A DNA stretch of 64,000 bases, from positions 18,310,036 through 18,374,035 of the forward strand of contig CM063252.1 of NCBI GenBank assembly GCA_032158295.1. Reading direction: 5' to 3'. The translations under genes and the position numbers were made by a program. This document shows positions 29,391 to 41,004 of the stretch, piece by piece. Below the pieces are notes generated by a model. That model was not told the origin of the DNA. It was given only the letters and a program-made list of their open reading frames with translations, and did no database searches. The number at the start of each line of letters is the position of its first letter. Within the stretch, counting starts at the first letter, position 1. Source of the DNA: Pycnopodia helianthoides (lineage: Eukaryota; Echinodermata; Asteroidea; Forcipulatida; Asteriidae).

Positions 29391-30310
29391 GGGCAGGGCT
29401 ATAGACCCAACCTCGTCCCCAGGGTTAACTTTATTTCCAACCATGTTTACAATAGTAAACCCTGGGAGGGAAACTCCTTACTCGGACCCTGATTGGACAA
29501 AACCAAATGTTAACCTTTGTCAAAACAGCCGGCTGGCAACCAATGTACAAACAGGCTATTAAATCTGGTACCAGACCACGAGACAATGACGAAGATGTGA
29601 ATTTCGAAAAGCAGCCAGACTATTCTACCTTGCATACGTATCCAAAATTTTTGGATATGCAAATGATCCAATACCAGGGTGAGAGAGCGGTCAACCTCGT
29701 ACTGCTTGACACACCCTGGGGACGAGGTTGCTATAGACCTTGTTCAAGAGTTTGCTTTCTTAAGTCTTAATCCCCGACTACGAAGGTTGTACATGCAGTC
29801 CTGTTGGTGTTTGGAGCGTAATTCAAAGTAGTGAAGGAGTCCGTGTGTTCATCCTCTATGCACGTGTTTTGGCTCTCCAATGTACTCACTGAAGTAACCA
29901 GACTAATTTTGTCTGATTGCAGGGGCAACTTCACTTTCAAAATAGCATCCAATTTGGTGAATAAAATGAAAAGGATAGGTCTTTGTTTCTGCTGTCAGGA
30001 ATCAAAAGGAGCTTTTAACTATATGACTACCTGTAATTTGTATTTATTAGGAATTTCTCTTAAATTGAAGAAATACGTCTTGGCATAACGCAAGGAAAAA
30101 CACCTTTGTGGAGAATCTAAAAAATTTTGTTGATTTTATGTACACAAATATTTATATGAGTCCTATAGCTCTAAATTATAAGTTAACCTAAGGAAAGTTT
30201 TGATCATGTTTTCGGGAAAATGTCAAAGAGGATTTTGAGAGAGATATTAAAACTTGCATACCTATGTATGCATAAGTCTCAGATTCAAGTACGATTAATA
30301 AATACCCCAG
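29391..30310 (+). other. MDN1 3' flank / probable 3' UTR
   Basis: No gene is seen. AATAAA motifs at 29960-29965 and 30297-30302 are the candidate poly(A) signals of MDN1. GTTTTAGAAAAG-type A/T-rich sequence follows. Confidence 0.4.
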
Positions 30311-32880
30311 ACAGTTCAGGCAGTCCTATTGGTTGAAAGGTGGTCACATGACCATGTTTATCCGGTATTAAACAGCTGATAAAGACAGCTGGAGCTGTCT
30401 AAGACCGATTGGCTAAAGTGCATTTGGCTTTCCCATCCATACACGCGTTGGCGCTAATAACATGTAATGCAATCAATACATATGGTACTGATCAACATAG
30501 TATTTGAGAGCGTTGCATGCAATTTGACCCTTGGCAAAACGGCCTGAGGACAAGAATTCATTTTTTTGTTTTTTCAAAAAGTTGAGTTCAACTAAAGTTT
30601 TTGCTTTGTATAATTTACACTTTTTAACATAGGGTTTTTAGAAAAGAGAATTGACTTGGTCTTCAACTAAAACCTTGCAGGATCTCTGTATTTTGTCTGT
30701 CTTTTTGTGGGGGGGGGGGGTGCTTCTCCCGAACAAAGATATTGACAAAATAGCGAGACTGCCAACATTAGGGCTTGCCTAGATAGCTCAGTTGGTGGAG
30801 CGCTGGCATGTTAATCCAGAGGTTCCAGGTTCAAATTATGCTCTAGTAAATTTGTCTTTGTTTAACCCAAAATTAAATAAACATTTACCCAGTCAGTTTG
30901 TTTCCCTTGCGGTTTATGACTTTATATTTGTTGTATAGTTGTATGGTGGCAATTTTCTTCTCTTGCAGAATCCCAGTTTGTGAGCAAGTGATCTGAGATG
31001 TAAATAATATATTCTCTGTTTACATCCATTTTTAGCTTACCAGGATTTGTAAACATTGTAAAAATTGTTTGCAAATGTTGTTTTATCATCATGGATATTG
31101 TTGTGTATAACAACAATACTGTTGGCAGATAAACAGTCATAAAGAACGATGAATTCACTGAATCTTTCTTCAGACGAACTTTAAAGGATCTTTAAAATCC
31201 ATAAATTCATCATGTAGTAAAAGAATTTTACCCAAGCATAAAAGTTTGACTTGTGTTGGATTATTTCAGTGGAGCTATTTTGGTCTGAATGCACTTGCAG
31301 TGTAAACACATGTGTTGTCGCCAGTGTTGGGAAGTTTGGAATTTTCGAGCAAATGTTCTGTTATGAATGCTATTGTTTACCCTTGTTTGAGGTTGGGACA
31401 CATTTATTTAGTTACATTTTATTCACAGAAAACTTGATTCACAAAATGTTGAACTGAACCCTACATCCTTTTAAATGGAATCTCTTATTAATTCAATCAT
31501 TTGCGAGTCATTGTGTGTCATTGTGATGTTTCTGACCAATATGCAGGATATATCATTAATTGTAACTCCTAGTAAAATACGCTCCCATTGAGAATGTAAT
31601 TGTCTCACAGAAGTTTGTTTAATTCGATGACTCTTTATTTAAAAGAATATCTGCCTTTTCTAATTAAGCTTTGCGTTTCTGCTGATATTCACAGGACATT
31701 GCAGATAGCATGCATGACGGTGGTACTTGCTTATCTTTCTATTTTGTGCTTTGTGTCCTGCAGTGGCTGAACCAGACATTTTGATAGGGGGGGGGGGCAT
31801 TTATCAAACCATTCATTTGTGCATTTAATAAAATATCATAGGAAGGGGGGGGGGGCTTCTCAATTGGTTCCGAGTGGGAGAAACGACCCCCTGCCCCCAC
31901 CCCTCTGGTTACGCCACTGGGGTGCGTTTTCGGGATCGTAACCAATAACTGTTTGGGTTGACTTGGCCATTGGTTAATCACTGGGCAATGACCGAAACAG
32001 TTACTGGTTACAGCCGCAAAACAAACCCAATAATGGCAATGCGGGTAACTGGCTGCCGTTTGCACACAGTCGCGGGTAGACGTTGGAACACCAACGCAGA
32101 CCCCAACCCACGGGTACCCCGAAATTGACCACAGGACAGGGCGCTGTGATGGCCAATAGGGTAAAAATGGTATTTTGCATGGCTGATGGAAACAAACAAT
32201 TTCTGAATCTCAGACTTGAATTCAAGTCGCAGTTCCTTGGTAAAGCAACCCAATGAATATGGACACATCAAAACATTTGAATTTAGAGAAATAATGTCTC
32301 TTTAGCTCTCTTTAGTTACCTTCCACTGCTGAGGGAACTGTCCAAGTTGAGCCTTTTTTCATCTTGCATCCTAAGATCCAGGCTAACTCATCACTGATGG
32401 CCCCAAACTCCCGTAATAAACTTCGAGAGGGAGATAAATGGGGGCGGGGCTTACATTTTACATCACATCTAAACACCGAAAAGGAGTCAGTTGGAAGCTC
32501 GGTTGTCCATTGCACCTAGGTAGGTATAGCCCAATGGATTATGAGCCATTAACTGACAATTTTTCTAGTCAGGTGAGTAGGGAACATGGAATTTGAATTG
32601 GAACCCTGAAAGTGAAACTGACACGTTGTCGTTAAATAGTGTGCAGTCCCAGTGGCCAGTGCATAGCGGGTGGTGCACGGTTGAAAAAAAGACCGAGCGC
32701 CCGAACTCTTTTATAGCGTTTTTTTCGGGGAACAAGGACGGTTTCGATAGTTACAACCTTCTCAGATATTCCATGGCAAAAATGTTTTATTTCTTGACCA
32801 GACTTTGTCCTGTAATTCAAGGAAGATGTGCCCGTAACTTTAAAAAAAGCTTTTCTAATGGGCAGCGCCATCTTGGTTTT
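30311..32880. other. Intergenic stretch, no gene found
   Basis: Holds the SINE at 30725-30915, G-runs at 30711-30720, 31787-31797 and 31846-31854, and otherwise unique AT-rich sequence. Short ORFs show no recognisable domains. Confidence 0.5.
30725..30915 (+). mobile_element. tRNA-Asn-like SINE (full length)
   Basis: CCCGAACAAAGATATTGACA, GCCAACATTAGGGC, TAGATAGCTCAGTTGGTGGA (A-box), GGTTCAAATTATG (weak B-box), AATTTGTCTTTGTTTAACCC and tail ACCCAGTCAGTTTGTTTCCC. Same order as the copies at 4785 and 61931. Confidence 0.75.
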
Positions 32881-32884
32881 TTAT

Positions 32885-33060
32885 TTAACGGTCTCCTTAT
32901 ATACCGCCCTCTAAATTGATGTTTTTAACGGTCTCTTTATATACCGCCCTCTATTTTGATGTTTTTAGTGGTCTCATTGTTTTTTTTTTTAACGGTCTCC
33001 TTATATACCGCCCTCTAATTTGATGTTTTTAACGGTCTGCTTATATACCGCCCCCTTTGC
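32885..33060 (+). repeat. 40-bp tandem repeat, 4 units
   Basis: Unit AACGGTCTCCTTATATACCG + CCCTCTAAATTGATGTTTTT, with one unit interrupted by a T-run. Located just upstream of the possible small gene. Confidence 0.9.
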
Positions 33061-33137
33061 CTGATACTGGAAAGGTTTTTCGCGGGCTCTTTAAACAGCG
33101 CCATCTTTGCCAATGACTCGTTAGTCTTTAAAGTGTC

Positions 33138-33280
33138 ATGGACGACGCAAGTGCACTACGTTACAATGTTATCACTTTAAATCCGAAGAAAAAGACATTG
33201 AAACACTGCAAAAGAGGAAATTTGTTTGGGCAACATAATCACGAACAAATCAATGGTATTAAAGCTGTCAGACACCAGGG
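33138..33280 (+). CDS. Possible exon 1 of a small two-exon gene
   Basis: ATG at 33138 opens 47 codons (MDDASALRYNVITLNPKKKT at the start, GIKAVRHQG at the end) and runs into a strong donor, CAGGG|GTAAGT. Without splicing the frame stops two codons later. Joined to 34786-34861 it gives a 72-residue basic protein of unknown family. The intron is almost entirely the 105-bp array. I recognise no domain. It may be a real lineage-specific gene, a fragment of a mobile element or chance. Confidence 0.3.
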
Positions 33281-33349
33281 GTAAGTAAGGCAATATTGTC
33301 TAAAATCCCATCTGAAATCGTTCAAAAAAATTACAAGTTTAACCCCTTG

Positions 33350-34730
33350 CATTTTTTTAACCCAAAATCCTGGCTCAAAAATGCCCATTTTTAAAAATTG
33401 GCCCAAAAATGAAATTGTCTGAAATCACTCCAAATGACAAGTTTAACCCCTTGCAGTTTTTTAAACCCAAAATCCTGGCTCAAAAATGCCCATTTTTAAA
33501 AATTGGCTCAAAAATGAAATTGTCCGAAATCACTCCAAATGACAAGTTTAACCCCTTGCAGTTTTTTAAACCCAAAATCCTGGCTCAAAAATGCCCATTT
33601 TTAAAAATTGGCCCAAAAGTGAAATTGTCCGAAATCACTCCAAATGACAAGTTTAACCCCTTGCAGTTTTTTAAACTAAAATTCCTGGCTCAAATATGCC
33701 CAATTTTAAAAATTGGCCCAAAAATGATATTGTCCGAAATCACTCCAAATGACAAGTTTAACCCCTTGCAAATTTTTTAAACCCAAAATCCTGGCTCAAA
33801 AATGCCCATTTTTAAAAATTGGCCCAAAAATGAAATTGTCTGAAATCACTCCAAATGACAAGTTTAACCCCTTGCAGTTTTTTAAACCAAAAATCCTGGC
33901 TCAAAAATGCCCATTTTTAAAAATTGGCCCCAAAATGAAATTGTCCAAAATCACTCCAAAAGACAAGTTTAACCCCTTGCAGTTTTTTAAACCCAAAATC
34001 CTGGCTCAAAAATGCCCATTTTTAAAAATTGGCTCAAAAATGAAATTGTCCGAAATCACTCCAAATGACAAGTTTAACCCCTTGCAGTTTTTTAAACCCA
34101 AAATCCTGGCTCAAAAATGCCCATTTTTAAAAATTGGCCCAAAAGTGAAATTGTCCGAAATCACTCCAAATGACAAGTTTAACCCCTTGCAGTTTTTTAA
34201 ACTAAAAATCCTGGCTCAAATATGCCCAATTTTAAAAATTGGCCCAAAAATGAAATTGTCCGAAGTCACTCCAAATGACAAGTTTAACCCCTTGCAGTTT
34301 TTTAAACCCAAAATCCTGGCTCAAAAATGCCCATTTTTAAAAATTGGCCCAAAACTGAAATTGTCTGAAATCACTCCAAATGACAAGTTTAACCCCTTGC
34401 AGTTTTTTAAACCAAAAATCCTGGCTCAAAAATGCCCATTTTTAAAAATTGGCCCCAAAATGAAATTGTCCGAAATCACTCCAAAAGACAAGTTTAACCC
34501 CTTGCAGTTTTTTAAACCAAAAATCCTGGCTCAAAATGCCCATTTTAAAAAATTGGCCCCAAAATGAAAATGTCCTAAATCACTCCAAATGACAAGTTTA
34601 ACCCCTTGCAGTTTTTTAAACCCAAAATCCTGGCTCAAAAATGCCAATTTTTAAAAATTGGCCCAAAAATGAAAATGTCCGAAATCACTCCAAATGACAA
34701 GTTGCAGTTTTTTAAACCACAACTCCTGGC
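33350..34730 (+). repeat. 105-bp satellite array, ~13 units, protein-like frame
   Basis: Unit contains CCGAAATCACTCCAAATGAC, AAGTTTAACCCCTTGCAGTT, TTTTAAACCCAAAATCCTGG and CTCAAAAATGCCCATTTTTA. As 105 is divisible by three, one frame stays open for up to 272 codons as a 35-residue repeat (MKLSEITPNDKFNPLQFF...). Sequence variants do not favour synonymous sites by eye and there is no upstream signal, so I treat it as satellite DNA. Confidence 0.95.
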
Positions 34731-34785
34731 TGGAAGCAACAAATCAAATTTGTCGATCTCTCTTCGGTGTTTTTTTCTCTTTCAG

Positions 34786-34861
34786 GCAATGCAAAGTTAA
34801 ACAAGGCTTCCTTCAAGTTCAAGTTTCTTCTGCGGTAATGATGAACCTCAGGCCAACCTGA
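34786..34861 (+). CDS. Possible exon 2 of the small two-exon gene
   Basis: Acceptor TTTTTTTCTCTTTCAG is strong. Joined in phase to 33280 it reads QCKVKQGFLQVQVSSAVMMN then LRPT and TGA at 34859. Support is only the two good splice sites and matching phase. Confidence 0.3.
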
Positions 34862-34959
34862 AGCATACTATGTCCATAAATACTAGAATGTCACCAACCC
34901 GATAGAATGTTCTAGCTTCACTCCATTCAACGTTGCCTTTTCTCCTTTTAAAGCCAAGA

Positions 34960-35280
34960 AGTGAGTAGTCAGATCAAGTTATCAATGCCAAACTCACTTT
35001 TGTCATCATCATTCGGCAAATACTTGCGTCCGTGGGCGCCTCATCCTCAAATTGTAATGGGGGCGCATTCCTGGAGTTGCTGCCATCACCTGTTCTCTTT
35101 CAATCGCTGCTATTCTCAGCTCTCCTACACTTCTACCACTCCACTTTGTCACATTGTCAATCCAGAACAGCTTAGGGCGATCTCTGCTGCGACTTGTACC
35201 CTCAGGCCGACCGTCTATAACTGCATCGGGTAGACCTCCCTGTCTCATCACATGAGCGCACTTTATCGGCAAATTTTTAC
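34960..35280 (-). pseudogene. LINE reverse-transcriptase C-terminal remnant
   Basis: On the minus strand, HVMRQGGLPDAVIDGRPEGT then RDRPKLFWIDNVTKWSGRSV and ELRIAAIEREQ match the R-x-RP-x-x-W-x-D motif at the end of many invertebrate non-LTR retrotransposon proteins. A frameshift follows EREQ. Truncated at both ends. Confidence 0.6.
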
Positions 35281-35299
35281 AGCCATTTGTTAAATTTGA

Positions 35300-35480
35300 G
35301 AGTACAGTCCACTCTTGTTAAAATAAGATTGCTCAGACTGGCCAAAATGACCTCGTGATAACAGTGACGTTGTTATAAAAGGACTCAAAACAAAGAAACA
35401 CAAAGCAGAAATGAGAATCAGGACTTCAGAATGTACTCTTTACACCAGAACCTTTATAACAAGATTTGACTGTATCATGT
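35300..35480. other. Dispersed repeat with TTGTTATAA-type ends
   Basis: CAGTCCACTCTTGTTAAAAT at the left and TTTATAACAAGATTTGACTG at the right are imperfect inverted repeats flanking non-coding sequence; probably a small DNA element. Confidence 0.4.
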
Positions 35481-36066
35481 ACATTAACAAACTGGATTCT
35501 GTTGCTGAATGCTCCAGTGTTCCAATTGAAATATTCTTTAATTCCAAACGTTCTGTACAATAGGAAAACGGACTGGCCCTTTGCATTAATGCAATTCCAT
35601 GCAAGCATACTATGTACATGTATAGAGAAAACTGAAAACGTATTATTTATGTTGAGCGAATCTCTCTATGTGATGTTCAATGACAGTTTTTTAGTTATTA
35701 TTATTTACTCTAAATTTCACCACATGGCTGAGAGTTGAGTCATGTGACTGCGGTTCCTGATTGTGTCTATTAAGCTTCACATAGTAGACACAATTGGAGA
35801 CCTGACTCATAGTTGGTATACAATGTAAACAAACCCAAGCAAGCTGTGACTGACAAGTGCCATTCTACCAACAAGGTTTTAGCCAGGATTTGGTAAACAA
35901 AATGTCAAAATTTACTGGAAACTTAAAAACTGGGTGTCCAAATTGTTTACTTACAATACATTTACATGTAAATGACACTGACAGGAAAAAAACAGGGTGT
36001 CCAAATTTAAAACAGGGTGTCCAAAAGACACCCAGACACCCCCTCTGGCTAACACTATGCCTACCA

Positions 36067-36336
36067 GGGCCCAATTTCATAGTGGTGCTTATTGGTAAGC
36101 AAGTTTTCATGCTTACTGTAGCAGAAAAGTTTGCTGAAGCATAAGCATAAGCGTATTCACAGGTTGGCAAGAAAATCGGACAGCCAGCTTGGATTTGCAT
36201 TGTTACACTGTACGTCATTCATTTCCATACAGTAAGCACTGGAAGGTTAGCATGCCTTTTAGCAGCGCTATGAAATGGAAACTCGCACAGTATGCACAAA
36301 ATCGGCCGTTAAGCAGCTCTATGAAATTGGGCCCAG
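36067..36336. mobile_element. Palindromic MITE, GGGCCCAATTTCATAG family
   Basis: GGGCCCAATTTCATAG at the left and CTCTATGAAATTGGGCCC at the right are inverted. Internal GCTTATTGGTAAGC and AAGCAGCTC repeats fit the family seen at 1180. Confidence 0.8.
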
Positions 36337-37400
36337 GGCTAGGCTGCTAACTCCCACCATATGGCAGAAGCACTTGGAAGCAGCCATGTTTTTTCCAGTA
36401 TTGCTTGCATGGCTTGCTTACATTGTATAGACCTTTCCATTGTTGATATACAAATCATGCTGGTTGGCATGGACAGCCGAATGTTAGCTAAACATTCAAT
36501 CGTCATAACATAATGTTGGGTCCAAATTCAACATTTTACAAACTTTCAATACAAAAAATAAACCCATAATTGGTTGCTCTGTTTCCAACAAACTCAACAC
36601 TATTTTCAAATATTTGGGTGACATTGTTACAAACTGTGGCTATCTGTTTTTGCTTTGCCTTTATGGAGTCCCAAATTTTTCCAACCTTGGTTGGCAAAAA
36701 CTCCGGCTGTGACGTTGCCATGGAAAGGTCTACGTGACTCAGTCGCCAATAGTGTCTATTGTTTAGCCTTTAGCTGTAGAAGTAAGACAAAAAGTCAGTA
36801 GCTTTGTTTTATTTGAAATAATATCCCACCGGAGTGCTTTGATTTATTTGAAAAATGCATAAATATTGCCCTTTATTTTGAAATAAAACATATTTAACTA
36901 GTAATGAACAATTCTATGAAAGCTTTTTAAAATGTTAATAATGAAGATAGCACTGTACCACCAATAATTCCTATTCTGCACCTTGTCTTAATCTTATACT
37001 TAAAATCAAAACAAGACTTGTTAAAGGTTTCCTTTTTATAAATTTGAGGTTAGTGTTTTTATTGAAATTCACTTAAAATTGTGTATAAGTGTACATACTC
37101 CAACATGCAAGTACCGTGAATAAATTACTGGCATTTCTCCAAAATAACTGATTGTCTACTATATCTCAATCTTCCACTTAGAAAAATTATTCATAGTTTT
37201 TAGTCTCCTTCCCGTGCTTTGCAGCTTAAAAGTAATACATTTAGCCGAGTATAGTGTGGTGAAATTTTCCAAGTACAAATTTGTTTTAGTCTGTTGCCAA
37301 TTCCAATGTTTAGTTACTAGACTTCTAAGGTATACTGTTCAGTGGTTCATCTAGAATCTATATTTGAGTGCAAATTTATTCTTTATATATTAGAAACGAG
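36337..37400. other. Intergenic AT-rich stretch, no gene found
   Basis: No ORF with recognisable features on either strand and no tandem repeat until about 37410. Confidence 0.5.
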
Positions 37401-37409
37401 CACAAATTC

Positions 37410-37830
37410 ATCAGTACCCAATAGTTCAACTGGTTGAGCTGTGGACTAGGTCTCAAATCCTGCTGCAGTTGTTCTTTTTTTTTAAGTGTTCAAAATTACT
37501 AAGTACAATTTGTTTCTTTATATATTAGAAATGAAAACAATTTCAGTGGTTGGCCATTAGCTCAACTGAATGGGCTTTGAATTAAGAGCTGACTTAAGCT
37601 TTCCTTTTTTTTAAGTGTTTAAAAATTACTAAGTACAAATTGATTCTATATATGCTAGAAACGAGCACAATTTCAGTTGTGGGCCGAATAGCTCAACTGG
37701 TTTGGCTCTGGACTTAGAGCTGCCCTGGGACTGGTTCAAATCCTCCTTCAGCCTTCCTTTTTTTAAGTGTCTTAAAATTACTAAGTACAAATATATTCTT
37801 TATATATTAGAAACGAGCACATTTGAACGG
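37410..37830 (+). repeat. tRNA-like tandem array A, first copy (3-4 units)
   Basis: Each unit has an A-box-like TAGCTCAACTGG and B-box-like GGTTCAAATCC, then CCTTCAGCCTTCCTTTTTTT (a Pol III terminator-like T-run), then AAGTGTCTTAAAATTACTAA + GTACAAATTTATTC. D-arm pairing (AGCT/GGCT) is possible but the acceptor and T-stems are poor, so these are pseudo-tRNAs. Confidence 0.8.
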
Positions 37831-37985
37831 GGGGACCCAATTGCCCAACCGGGTAGACCGTGCGTTAGGAAACGACTGACCCAGGTTCAAGACCTGGTGG
37901 TGTCCGCCGAACCTGAGGTCCGAGCTTAGAAAACTAGAAAAAAGAAAAAAGAAAAAGAAAAAGCTCCTTTTGCTAAAATTTTATT
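37821..37985 (+). repeat. Junction element J (tRNA-like), first copy
   Basis: ATTTGAACGGGGGGACCCAA, TTGCCCAACCGGGTAGACCG, then CCCAGGTTCAAGACCTGGTG, which makes a perfect 5-bp T-arm (CCAGG/CCTGG) around TTCAAGA. It is followed by a purine tract AAAAAAGAAAAAGAAAAAG. An almost identical copy is at 42351. Confidence 0.85.
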
Positions 37986-38019
37986 TATTTTATTAAACTC
38001 GTTTTTAATAAAAAAAAGG

Positions 38020-39960
38020 CCAGAGTTTCACACTGTGGGTATTGAACCCAGGACCATAGCATCCAGAGTCACAGAGTCCTTCCACTGGACCACCAACTCA
38101 TCTTAAGAAACTTGCATCTGACGTTAATTAAAACCCTTAGAATGGACACAGGCAATGAAAAAGAAAAGCACAGAGTGGGTATTGAACCCAGGACCATAGC
38201 ATCCAGAGTCACAGAGTCCTTCCACTGGACCACCAACTCATCTTAAGAAACTTGCATCTGACGTTAATTAAAACCCTTAGAATGGACACATGCAATGAAA
38301 AAGAAAAGAACAGAGTGGGTATTGAACCCAGGACCATAGCATCCAGAGTCACAGAGTCCTTCCACTGGACCACCAACTCATCTTAAGAAACTTGCATCTG
38401 ACGTTAGTTAAAACCCTTAGAATGGACACAGGCAATGAAAAAGAAAAGCACAGAGTGGGTATTGAACCAAGGACCATAGCATGCAGAGTCACAGAGTCCT
38501 TCCACTGGACCACCAACTCATCTTAAGAAACTTGCATCTGACGTTAATTAAAACCCTTAGAATGGACACAGGCAATGAAAAAGAAAAGAACAGAGTGGGT
38601 CTTGAACCCAGGACCATAGCATCCAGAGTCATTGAGTCCTTCCACTGGACCACCAACTCATCTTAAGAAACTTGCATCTGACGTTAATTAAAACCCTTAA
38701 AATGGACACAGGCAATGAAAAAGAAAAGAACAGAGTGGGTCTTGAACCCAGGACCATAGCATCCTGAGTCATTCAGTCCTTCCACTGGACCACCAACTCA
38801 TCTTAAGAATCTTGCATCTGATGTTAAATAAAACCCTTAGAATGAACACAGGCAATGAAAAAGAAAAACCCAGAGTGGGTATTGAACCCAGGACCATAGC
38901 ATCCTGAGTCATTCAGTCCTTCCACTGGACCACCAACTCATCTTAAGAATCTTGCATCTGATGTTAAATAAAACCCTTAGAATGAACACAGGCAATGAAA
39001 AAGAAAAACCCAGAGTGGGTATTGAACCCAGGACCATAGCATCCAGAGTCATTGAGTCCTTCCACTGGACCACCAACTCGTCTTAATAATCTTGCATCTG
39101 ATATAAATAAAACCCTTAGAGTGGACACATGCAATGAAAAAGAAACAAACAGAGTGGGTATTGAACCCAGGACCATAGCATCCAGAGTCATTGTGTCCTT
39201 CCACTGGACCACAAACTTGTCTTAAGAAATGCATAGTTTTGTTTTATACTTCAACAATGCTCAAATGCAATGAAAAATAAAACAGTGGGAGCTGAATAAA
39301 GTGAGGTGTGTTTCCTTCATCTGGACCACTTTCTTAATAAACTTGTGATTGATGTAAACTAAAACACTTAGAATGAAAAAAAGGAAAACCTACAGAGTGG
39401 GAATTGAACCCAGGACCAATTCATGAAGAGTCCAGAGTCCTTCCACTGGACCACCAACTCATCTTAAGAAACTTGCATCTGACGTTAATTAAAACCCTTA
39501 GAATGGACACGGCCATGAAAATAAATAGATTGGGAATCAATGGTGAGAATGTACCAACAGGTGAAACACTTAATCACAAAGTTGCCCTTGTAGTTAGTTA
39601 AAACCTTTTTTAAGGGACAGCTGCTGAATAAAAAGAAAAGGGTGGGATTTGAACCAAGGACCTATTACTCCAGAGTCACAAGTCCCACCACTGGACTACC
39701 AACTCTTCTTAAGAAATTTGTATTAGATGTTAATTTAAACCCTAAGAATGGACACAGTATTAGTAAAACAAAGAGCCATAGTCATAATCCTTTTAATACA
39801 CTGGACCTCCAACCCTTCTTAATTAACTTATGGTTAAGATAAACATAAACCATTAGGTAGGACCGGGCAATACAAAATAGATAGCACATGATGGGAACTG
39901 AACCCAGAACCATCGCATCCAGAGTCAGGAGTCCTTCCACTCGACCATTAACTCTTCTTA
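38020..39960 (-). repeat. tRNA-like tandem array B, first copy (~14 units of 140 bp)
   Basis: Period is 140 bp (CAGAGTGGGT at 38171, 38311, 38451). On the minus strand each unit reads TTGGTGGTCCAGTGGAAGGA, GACTCTGGATGCTATGGTCC and TGGGTTCAATACCCACTCTG: an A-box-like segment, Gln-tRNA-like CTCTGGA and a B-box with a 4-bp T-stem (TGGG/CCCA). Units decay to the right from about 39240. Spurious ORFs occur on both strands. Confidence 0.9.
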
Positions 39961-40049
39961 GAAATTTTGCAAATTTTTAGCTATTTAAAACATGGGCAGT
40001 TTGGAAATCAAAAATAAATAGAGTCTGATAGGGGTTTGGACTTAAAGTA

Positions 40050-40970
40050 CGTTTTTAGCTTCATTTTGAGGCACCGTTATATCGGAAATTAGTCCATATC
40101 TTCAAAAGTTGCCAAGATATACGACTCAAACAAAGAATTTTCTTCTCCTCGCACTCCATTTCAGCTCTCTATCAAATTTCAGGCGATTCTGAAAACAAAA
40201 ATTTTCGGCCGAATTTTGAAAAAACGGCAAGGGGGTAAGCTTGCCATTTTTTCAGCCTCGAAAATTTTTTCTCTCCGATTCGCCTCAACATTTTACCAAA
40301 GAAAGTTCTTTGTATTTAAAGGACAGTCGCAAAGTTACAGGTGTTTGGAACAAAGGGTTTGGGCTTTAAAAAAATATTTTAAGCTTCATTTTGGGGCACC
40401 GTTATATCGGAAATTAGTCCATATCTTCAAAAGTTGCCAAGATATACGACTCAAACAAAGAATTTTCTTCTCCTCGCACTCCATTTCAGCTCTCTATCAA
40501 ATTTCAGGCGATTCTGAAAACAAAAATTTTCGGCCGATTTTGGAAAAAACGGCAAGGGGGTAAGCTTGCCATTTTTTCAGCCTCGAAAATTTTTTCTCTC
40601 CGATTCGCCTCAAAATTTTACCCAAGAAAGTTCTTTGTATTTAAAGGACAGTCGCAAAGTTACAGGTGTTTGGAACAAAGGGTTTGGGCTTAAAAATATA
40701 TTTTAAGCTTCATTTTGGGGCACCGTTATATCGGAAATTAGTCCATATCTTCAAAAGTTGCCAAGATATACGACTCAAACAAAGAATTTTCTTCTCCTCG
40801 CACTCCATTTCAGATCTCTATCAAATTTTTGGCGATTCTGAAGAAAACAAATTTCGGCCGAATTTCGAAAACTGCATTTTTTCAGCCTCGAAAAATGTTT
40901 CTCTCCGATTCGCCTCAAATTTAATCAAAGAAAGTTCTTTGTATTTAAAGGACAGTCGCCAAAGGGAATC
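40050..40970 (+). repeat. 325-bp tandem repeat C, ~2.8 units
   Basis: GCTTCATTTTGRGGCACCGT begins at 40058, 40383 and 40707. Unit includes TTCAAAAGTTGCCAAGATAT, CTCCATTTCAGCTCTCTATC and AAGAAAGTTCTTTGTATTTA. The third unit has internal deletions. No tRNA-like boxes. Confidence 0.93.
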
Positions 40971-41004
40971 GAACCATAATTCTTTATTTATTAAAAACGA
41001 GCAG

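Noticed and set aside
33749..34567. 272-codon open frame on the + strand
   Set aside because: It is made only of the 105-bp satellite unit and neighbouring units break the frame; no start context or domain.
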